Assembly: GCF_000510725.1 (NCBI RefSeq)
Contig: NZ_AZNZ01000013.1
Location: 1 to 64,000 of the forward strand
DNA: 64,000 bases
Reading direction: 5' to 3'
Source: Pseudoxanthomonas sp. J31
Lineage (GTDB): Bacteria; Pseudomonadota; Gammaproteobacteria; Xanthomonadales; Xanthomonadaceae
The notes under the pieces were generated by a model, which worked only from the letters and a program-made list of their open reading frames with translations, had not been told where the DNA came from and made no database searches. Positions 57,296 through 64,000 of the stretch are shown here, piece by piece. Within the stretch, counting starts at the first letter, position 1. Each line of letters opens with the position of its first letter. Made by a program: the position numbers and the translations under genes.

Positions 57296-58543
57296 TCACT
57301 TCGATGAGGCGGCCACCTTCGCCGCGTACGCCTGCGCCTGCTCCAGCACGCGCAGGATGTTGCCGCCCCAGATGTTGGCGACCTGCTGCTCGGTATAGCC
57401 GGCCTGCAGCAGCCGCTCGGTGATGCGCGGGATCTGGGAGATGTCGGACAGGCCCGCCACCCCGCCGCCGCCATCCCAGTCGGCGCCGATGCCCACATGG
57501 TCCGGGCCGGCGACCTCGAGGATGTGCAGCAGGTGGCGCATGTAATCCTCGAAGGTGGCCTCGGCCACCGGGTAGCGGCGGTCGATCTCCTCGCGCTTGC
57601 GCGCCAGTTCGCGCAGCACCTCGGGGCTGCGGCCGCCCTTGGCCTCGGCTTCCTCGTACAGCGCGCGCAGTGCGGCCTGGCGCTCCGGGATCACCGGGGT
57701 ATCGACCAGGTAGGCGCCCAGCGCGTTGACCTGGATCACCCCGCCGTGCGCGGCCAGCCTGCGCAGGCGCTCGTCGTCGATGTTGCGCGGGTTGTCGTGC
57801 ACCGCGTCGGCCGAGCTGTGCGAGAGCACGAACGGCACCTTGGACAGCGCGATCAGGTCGTCGAACACCGCGTCGGAGGAGTGTGACTGGTCGAGCACGA
57901 TGCCCAGGCGGTTGGCCTCGGCCACCAGCGCCTTGCCCGCCGGGCTCAGCCCGCCCCACTCGGCGCCTTCGCCCTCGCGCGGGTTGGAGGAGTCGCCGAA
58001 CTCGTTGTTGCCGATATGGGTGATGCCCAGCATGCGCAGGCCCTGGGCATGGAAGAACGACAGCAGGCTGGGATCGGCGGCCAGCGGCGAGGCGTTCTCC
58101 ATCGAGATGAACACCACCTTCTTGCCGGCGGCCTTGATCCGGCGCGCATCGTCGGCGGTCAGCGCCAGCTCGAACTTGTCCGGGTGCCGCGCCACCATCT
58201 CGCGGATCTGCAGCAGCCGACCCAGGGCCTCGTCGCGGGTGCGGCGGTTGCTCTCCGGGCTGCGGTCGCCCTGGCCGGTGTAGATCACCCAGAAGCCGCC
58301 GTCGAGGCCGCCCTCGACCATGCGCGGGTAATCCACCTGCGAGAACGGGCCTTCGTCGCGATGGTCGTCGACGATGCTCCAGCCCGGCCGCCCGAGGTTG
58401 AGCGGGGTGTCCAGGTGGGTATCGAGCACCAGCATGCGGTCGTGCAGTGCCCGTGCGGGCGAGGCGGCCGGCTTGGCGGCGTGGGCGGGAAGTGCGGCGG
58501 CAAGCGCCAGGGCGAGCAGGGCGGGGACAGCGGTCTTGCGCAA
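57296..58543 (-). CDS. Membrane dipeptidase (peptidase M19) with signal peptide
   Basis: About 415 residues. There is no ATG after the receptor gene; a TTG at 58543 with GAGGAA five bases upstream opens a clear signal peptide (PALLALALAAALPAHAA). The M19 renal-dipeptidase fold has VLDTHLDTPLN (metal His and Asp), ISMENASPL (bridging Glu), GITHIGNNEFGDSSN, LDQSHSSDAVF and FVLSHSSADAVHDNPRN (metal His), ending HVGIGADWDGGG. It cuts dipeptides in the periplasm. It lies 17 bases after the TonB receptor, so the pair likely acts in peptide uptake and hydrolysis. Confidence 0.9.
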   Translation of the reverse strand: MRKTAVPALLALALAAALPAHAAKPAASPARALHDRMLVLDTHLDTPLNLGRPGWSIVDDHRDEGPFSQVDYPRMVEGGLDGGFWVIYTGQGDRSPESNRRTRDEALGRLLQIREMVARHPDKFELALTADDARRIKAAGKKVVFISMENASPLAADPSLLSFFHAQGLRMLGITHIGNNEFGDSSNPREGEGAEWGGLSPAGKALVAEANRLGIVLDQSHSSDAVFDDLIALSKVPFVLSHSSADAVHDNPRNIDDERLRRLAAHGGVIQVNALGAYLVDTPVIPERQAALRALYEEAEAKGGRSPEVLRELARKREEIDRRYPVAEATFEDYMRHLLHILEVAGPDHVGIGADWDGGGGVAGLSDISQIPRITERLLQAGYTEQQVANIWGGNILRVLEQAQAYAAKVAASSK

Positions 58544-58560
58544 GTTCGTTCCTCTCGGCT

Positions 58561-60864
58561 TTACAGGTCCACGCTCAAGGTGACCTGCCAGGTACGGTCG
58601 GGCCCCGGCCGGTAGGTGGCCGGGCCACTGACCACCGGGTTGATCGTGCCAAGGTAATCGCGGTCGAACAGGTTGTCGACGTTGATCCGCAGCCGCGCGT
58701 TGCGCAGCAGGTCCTGGCCGAACGCCTCCCCGCCCAGGTCCAGGTAGGCGTTCCACACCGCGTAGCCGCCGACCTTCTCGGTGTTGGTGTAGTTGCTGTA
58801 GCGCTCGCCCACGTAGCGCCCGGAAAGGTTGAGCACGCCCCAGCGCCCGGCCTCCCAGGTGATGCCGGCCTGCGACAGCCACTGTGGGCTGTCCGGCACG
58901 CGGTTGCCGGCGATGGCGAAGGTGGAGAAGTCGTCCTTGAACTCGGCCCGGTTCCAGCTGAGGTTGCCATTGAACGCCACCCGGTCGCCCAGTACGCGCG
59001 GCTTCCACACGCCGCTGGCTTCCACGCCGTAGGCCTCGACCTCGCCCACGTTCTGGAAGAAGGTCTCGGTGGTGCCGCTGCCGGGCACCGGCGAGGCGTA
59101 GGACTGCAGGCGGTTGTCGAAGCGCGAGGAGTACAGCGCGACCACGCCGTTGAAGGTGGCGCGGTTGCTGCGCAGGCCCAGTTCCAGGTTCTCGGCGGTC
59201 TCCGCCTCCGGGCCCGGCGCGGCCGGACTGGCCTGGGAATAGATGTCGTCCGCGCCCTGCGGCAGGGCGAGGGTCTGCGACCAGGAGGCGAACAGCTGCT
59301 CGCGCCCGAACGACCAGACCACGCCGGCCTGCGGCAGGAAGCCGTCCTTCCAGTTGTCGCGGATCACCGGGCGGCGGCCGGCGATGTAATCGCCGGGGTT
59401 GCGCGCGCCGGCGATCTGGTAGTCCAGGTCCAGGGCCTTGGCGCCCAGCTCGATCGCCAGGCGCTCGTCCAGCAGGTGCCAGGTGTCCTTCAGGTGCAGC
59501 TGGGTGCTGCGGCGGGTGGACCAGAAGTCGCGCTGAAGGTGCACCGGTTGGTCCAGCAGCGGCCGCCCGGCGGGGTTGCCGCCGGCCTGGTTGTAGCGTG
59601 CCTGGGTGCGGTGGTACTCGTCGCGCTCGCGCCAGGCGCCCACGTCCAGGGTATGCGCGCCCACCACCCAGGTCGCCGCCGCCACCAGGCCCTCGCGGGT
59701 GCCACCGACCGTGGACAGCCCATACTGCAGTCCCAGCGGCGCGTGCAGGCCGGGGACCAGCAGGCGCTGTGCGTTGTGGCTGGACAGCGAGGTCGCGTAG
59801 GCCTCCGGCGAGACGCCATAGCCGTCCTTGTCCTCGTAGTAGGCGGTGGCGCGCAGTTCCACGTCCGGACCGGCCACGAACACGCCGCCAAGCCCGTACA
59901 GGGTGTCGGTGCGCTGGTTGATCGCCTGGCGGTAGTACTGGTTGTGCGCGGTGTGGCTGTAGGCGACACCGGGAACGGTCGCCGGCAGGTCGGGCACGTA
60001 GCCCAGGTAGCCGAAGTGGCGGCCGCTGCGGCCGAACAGGTCGCCGGCGCTGCCGTGGTACTGGGCCTTGCTGATCGACGGGGTGTCGTAGTCGAAGAAG
60101 TCGTTGTGCACCACCTTCAGGTCCAGCGTGCTGCCGTTGGCCCACTGGTAGCGGGCCCTGGCCTCCAGGTGCTCGCGGTCGATGGTGCCCGGCCCGCGCC
60201 ACAGCCTGCTGTCGATCTTGGAGCGGCTGATGTAGCCGGAGAAGCCGCCGTGCTGGCCGCTGTCGAGCTTGATGAAGCTGCGGTTGAGGTCGTCGGCGCC
60301 GAAGGTCTGCGACAGCTGCACGCCAAACTCCGCCGCCGGCGCCAGGCTCTGGTACTGCACGACCGGGCCGAGCGAGGCGTAGCTGGGCAAGGCCACGTCG
60401 CCGGCGCCCTGCGAGGCGGTCACCCGCCAGGTGTTCTCGTTGTCCACGTAGCGGAACACCGGGCTGCCGCCGAACTGGTCGCTGCGGCCCAGGGGGATGC
60501 CGTCGAGCACGAAGCCGATCTGGCGGAAGCCGAACGCGCGCACGAACACCGAATTGCCGAACTCGTAAAGGCCCAGCGCGTCGTTGGCCTGCACGTTGAA
60601 GCCCGGCAGCGACTCCAGCATCTTCAGGCCGGAGATGCCGGCCGGCGCCGACAGCAGGGCCTCGTGGTCGATGGCGATGGTGTTGCGCACCTGGTCGGTG
60701 CCGATGGCGATGTCCGCCTCGGCCACGCGCGCGCCGCTGACGACGACCTTGTCGAGGGTCGTGGCCTGTGGCTCGGCCAGCGCGGGAAGGGCGAGGACAT
60801 GGCTGATGGCCAGGCCGAGGACAAGACGACGGCGCGCGGCGGCCGTGGGAACGGGCTGCTTCAT
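58561..60864 (-). CDS. TonB-dependent receptor
   Basis: 767 residues. Signal peptide (LVLGLAISHVLALPALA), a TonB-box-like TTLDKVVVSGARV, plug domain (about 60-165; GLKMLESLPGFNVQ, VFVRAFGFRQIGFVLDGIPLG) and a 22-strand barrel ending GPATYRPGPDRTWQVTLSVDL. The last residue is Leu rather than the usual Phe or Trp. It imports a ligand across the outer membrane with TonB energy. The downstream dipeptidase suggests a small peptide or peptide-conjugate ligand; this is inference. Confidence 0.92.
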   Translation of the reverse strand: MKQPVPTAAARRRLVLGLAISHVLALPALAEPQATTLDKVVVSGARVAEADIAIGTDQVRNTIAIDHEALLSAPAGISGLKMLESLPGFNVQANDALGLYEFGNSVFVRAFGFRQIGFVLDGIPLGRSDQFGGSPVFRYVDNENTWRVTASQGAGDVALPSYASLGPVVQYQSLAPAAEFGVQLSQTFGADDLNRSFIKLDSGQHGGFSGYISRSKIDSRLWRGPGTIDREHLEARARYQWANGSTLDLKVVHNDFFDYDTPSISKAQYHGSAGDLFGRSGRHFGYLGYVPDLPATVPGVAYSHTAHNQYYRQAINQRTDTLYGLGGVFVAGPDVELRATAYYEDKDGYGVSPEAYATSLSSHNAQRLLVPGLHAPLGLQYGLSTVGGTREGLVAAATWVVGAHTLDVGAWRERDEYHRTQARYNQAGGNPAGRPLLDQPVHLQRDFWSTRRSTQLHLKDTWHLLDERLAIELGAKALDLDYQIAGARNPGDYIAGRRPVIRDNWKDGFLPQAGVVWSFGREQLFASWSQTLALPQGADDIYSQASPAAPGPEAETAENLELGLRSNRATFNGVVALYSSRFDNRLQSYASPVPGSGTTETFFQNVGEVEAYGVEASGVWKPRVLGDRVAFNGNLSWNRAEFKDDFSTFAIAGNRVPDSPQWLSQAGITWEAGRWGVLNLSGRYVGERYSNYTNTEKVGGYAVWNAYLDLGGEAFGQDLLRNARLRINVDNLFDRDYLGTINPVVSGPATYRPGPDRTWQVTLSVDL

Positions 60865-61191
60865 GATCGGTTCTCGTTGGGGGTGCCGGCCCGCTGCGGG
60901 CGTTCGGCTTATGACGGGAACGACTCTAGAAGCGCGTCACAAAGCCAGTCCACGCCCATGACCGCGATTCCTGATGGCGATTTGCCAAGAGGAAATGACA
61001 CGGAGTGCTGTCGGCCCACTGCCACCGAGGGAAGCAACACCCCTCTCCCTGTGGGGGTGAGGCGCGCGCCTGCAGGCTACTGGCGCCCGCGCCGTCGACG
61101 CCGCTCCACTTGGGCGCGGGTCAGCGCACGGAGCGCGGGCAGCGGTGGCGGCCAGGTGCTGGCATGGACCCAGGCCGCCTCGCCTGCCCAT

Positions 61192-61220
61192 GTAGCCCGG
61201 GTAAGCGAAGCGCACCCGGG
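61192..61220 (+). repeat. GTAG/REP-like palindrome
   Basis: GTAG followed by a CCCGGGT/ACCCGGG stem around AAGCGAAGCGC. It is the best-formed member of the dispersed family in this window. Confidence 0.75.
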
Positions 61221-61222
61221 TT

Positions 61223-61245
61223 CCCCTCTCCCTGCGGGAGAGGGG
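61223..61245. terminator. Strong hairpin after benE
   Basis: CCCCTCTCCC-TGC-GGGAGAGGGG, a perfect 10-bp stem, directly abuts the REP-like element, 123 bases past the benE stop on the minus strand. It is possibly a terminator or part of a composite repeat. Confidence 0.5.
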
Positions 61246-61367
61246 GCAGGGGAGAGGGTCGGAGACCGACACGGGAACAGATCGCGTCGCATCCAGAACA
61301 TTGCGGGCGGCCGCCTCCCCAGCCCCCGCTCCGCGCTCTCCTTCGCCCCGGGTGGGAGGCGCGTACG

Positions 61368-62546
61368 TCAGGGCCGCAGCACCACCCGCACGATGACCCC
61401 CGCCACCAGTCCCCAGAACGCCGCGCCCACGCCCAGCAGCGACAGCCCCGAGGCGGTGACCAGGAAGGTCACCAGCGCCGCCTCGCGCTCGTCCGCCTCC
61501 TGCAGCGCGGTGGCCAGGCTGTTGCCCAGGGTGCCGATCAGGGCGATGCCGGCGATCGCCAGCACCAGTGCCTGCGGGAACGCGGCGAACAGCCCCGCCA
61601 CGGTGGCCCCGAACAGCCCCACCAGCAGGTAGAAGATCCCGGCCCACACCGCCGCCATGTACCGCCGCGCCGGATCGGCGTGCGCTTCCGGACCCATGCA
61701 GATGGCCGCGGTGATCGCCGCCAGGTTCAGCGCGAACGCCCCGAACGGCGCCAGCAGCAGCGTCGCCACGCCGGTCCATCCGACCGCCGGCGATACCGGC
61801 ACCGGATAGCCCGAGGCCCGGATCACCGCCACGCCCGGCACGTTCTGCGAAGCCATGGTCACCACGAACAGCGGCAGGGCCACGCCCAGCACCGCGGCCA
61901 GGCTCAGCCGTGGCGTGGTCCATTCCGGACGTGCCAGTTCCAGCCGCAGCTGGCCCACGTCCAGCTGCGCGGTCAATGCCGCCACCGCGGTGCCCGCGGC
62001 CAGGGTGAGGATGATGGCGTAGCGCGGCCACAGCCGCCGCGAGGCCAGCCACGCCACCAGCATGGTGAGCACCAGCAGCGGTTGCGCCTGGATCGCGCCG
62101 AACGCATCCACGCAGAAGCGCAGCAGCACGCCGGCGAGCATGCCCGAGGCCAGCGACAGCGGGATCCGTCCCAGCAGCCGCTCGAACACGCCGGAAAAAC
62201 CTGCGGCCGTGATCAGCAGGGCCGACAGCAGGAAGCCGCCGATCGCCTCGGCCATCGGCACGCCGGCCGCGCTGGTGACCAGCACCGCCGCGCCAGGCGT
62301 GGACCAGGCGGTGACCACCGGCATCTTCCAGCGCAGTGACAGGCCGATGCAGGTCGCGCCCATGCCCAGCCCCAGCGCCCACATCCACGAAGCGGTCTGC
62401 CCCGGCGTGGCGCCCAGCGCCTGCGCCGCCTGGAACACGATGGCCGCGGAACTGGCAAAGCCCACCAGCACGGTCACGAAGCCGGCGGCAATGGCGGATA
62501 CGGACTGGTCGCGCCACAGGCGCGCTGGAAGGGATTCGGCTGGCAT
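61368..62546 (-). CDS. benE: Benzoate/H+ symporter family protein BenE
   Basis: 392 residues, about 12 helices. BenE family segments: FVTVLVGFASSAAIVFQAAQALGA, WKMPVVTAWSTPGAAVLVTS, GRIPLSLASGMLAGVLLRF, TMASQNVPGVAVIRASGYPVP and LLAPFGAFALNLAAITAAICMGPEAH. The start at 62546 fits the family; upstream in-frame codons are rejected. No benzoate catabolic genes are nearby, so the substrate is uncertain; it is monocistronic. Confidence 0.88.
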   Translation of the reverse strand: MPAESLPARLWRDQSVSAIAAGFVTVLVGFASSAAIVFQAAQALGATPGQTASWMWALGLGMGATCIGLSLRWKMPVVTAWSTPGAAVLVTSAAGVPMAEAIGGFLLSALLITAAGFSGVFERLLGRIPLSLASGMLAGVLLRFCVDAFGAIQAQPLLVLTMLVAWLASRRLWPRYAIILTLAAGTAVAALTAQLDVGQLRLELARPEWTTPRLSLAAVLGVALPLFVVTMASQNVPGVAVIRASGYPVPVSPAVGWTGVATLLLAPFGAFALNLAAITAAICMGPEAHADPARRYMAAVWAGIFYLLVGLFGATVAGLFAAFPQALVLAIAGIALIGTLGNSLATALQEADEREAALVTFLVTASGLSLLGVGAAFWGLVAGVIVRVVLRP

Positions 62547-62752
62547 ACGGGGATTGTGGTGCAACGGCGGCGCCTGCGTGACGGGAAGGATGCAACAGTC
62601 TTTCCGACCGCGGGGCGGGGGCACGAATGCGGATTGCGCCCCAACCTTTTCACCGGCCCACTAGACCCTGAGTAACCGGGTAGGTTGGTCACCCTGGATC
62701 CGCCACCATGGATTGCGCCGGCGCAAAGGAGACAAGCGTAGCTGGCGCGCCA

Positions 62753-62786
62753 CCCCGGATGCGGCCTTCGGCCTCATCCGGGCGAC
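62753..62786 (-). repeat. GTAG/REP-like palindrome
   Basis: The arms CCCGGATG and CATCCGGG enclose an inner GGCC-TTC-GGCC stem. The minus strand begins GTCGCCCGGATGAGGCC, matching the family except for GTCG in place of GTAG. Confidence 0.65.
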
Positions 62787-62834
62787 GGGCGACGGGAGAT
62801 GCGGGTTTGGCAGGGCCCCCGGCCCTCTGCCCAA

Positions 62835-62856
62835 CCCCTCCCCGGTGGGGGAGGGG
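62835..62856 (-). terminator. Terminator hairpin after gltD
   Basis: CCCCTCCCC pairs with GGGGAGGGG, 8 bases past the minus-strand stop of gltD. It is the same hairpin type as at 57248. Confidence 0.65.
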
Positions 62857-62864
62857 CTTGTCGC

Positions 62865-64000
<1,136 letters not shown>

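Larger units (their letters stand above)
60865..61367. other. Intergenic region between benE and the TonB receptor
   Basis: 503 bases without a supported gene. It holds the receptor promoter region (60865-60960, with TTGTGAC and CATAAG-like elements on the minus strand but no clear pair), a CACCCC/GGGGTG hairpin near 61034, a REP-like palindrome at 61192 and a strong hairpin at 61223. Open frames here are GC-bias artefacts. Confidence 0.5.
62547..62864. other. Intergenic region between gltD and benE
   Basis: 318 bases without a supported gene. The benE promoter lies at its left end. It contains a REP-like palindrome (62753-62786) and a terminator hairpin for gltD (62835-62856). Confidence 0.5.

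Noticed and set aside
61005-62339. 444-codon plus-strand frame opposite benE
   Set aside because: Gln/His/Arg-rich antisense composition; benE on the other strand has clear membrane segments and family motifs.

Overview
The window is very GC-rich, densely packed chromosomal DNA from a gammaproteobacterium, most likely a member of the Xanthomonadaceae/Lysobacteraceae (Lysobacter, Luteimonas, Xanthomonas type). The reasons are the gene content (bphO-bphP with a PAS-ended phytochrome like that of Xanthomonas campestris, an all-in-one mla operon, many secreted or lipoprotein peptidases, a TonB receptor paired with a dipeptidase) and small dispersed GTAG-type palindromes like those known in this family. 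No rRNA or tRNA gene was recognised.

Layout. 1-125 is the decayed trailing end of a type I-E CRISPR array whose body and cas genes would lie to the left. 0.3-6 kb holds rlmI, an SDR behind a consensus FNR/Anr box, putP, a DUF488 gene and rmuC. 6.07-10.27 kb is a complete Mla phospholipid-transport operon (mlaFEDCB plus mlaA). A Na/Pi transporter (10.4-12.3 kb) is divergent from recC-recB-recD (12.35-21.2 kb). 21.3-22.1 kb carries small genes, including two paralogous 37-38-residue microproteins. 22.2-24.8 kb is a three-gene operon (Atu4866-domain protein, SDR, NTF2-like) divergent from its probable LysR regulator.

27.06-31.2 kb is an accessory pocket between two metallopeptidase genes (M13 and M3). 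It holds a less GC-rich gene for a membrane-anchored coiled-coil DUF4041/GIY-YIG nuclease (the architecture of the anti-phage protein SNIPE), a HipA-like YjjJ kinase gene with three putative operator repeats, a gene remnant that ends at a REP-like palindrome, and a small orphan gene. This is the most interesting part of the window.

33.7-39.5 kb holds htpG and a tetR-hlyD-ABC exporter operon with an AT-rich TetR operator. 39.6-39.95 kb is a non-coding interval with a plausible promoter, a run of hairpins and a very strong terminator, and is a candidate structured RNA. 40-47.3 kb holds a DUF1905/YdeI protein, a DUF885 lipoprotein, an alpha/beta hydrolase, a GGDEF-EAL protein, folE and a ychJ-like gene. 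47.4-49.65 kb is the ergothioneine pair egtB-egtD, with egtD broken by a one-base frameshift in this sequence. 49.7-57.2 kb holds a mutarotase-like lipoprotein, an MFS exporter, a PepSY protein, bphO-bphP, a TANGO2-like protein and a double-domain methylglyoxal synthase homologue. 57.3-64 kb holds an M19 dipeptidase with its TonB-dependent receptor, benE and the C-terminal part of gltD, cut by the window edge.

Functional themes are envelope homeostasis (mla, exporter), DNA repair and degradation (recBCD, rmuC), peptide scavenging (M13, M3, M19, DUF885, TonB receptor), light and redox sensing (bphOP, FNR box, ergothioneine), and phage defence (CRISPR remnant, DUF4041 nuclease, recBCD).
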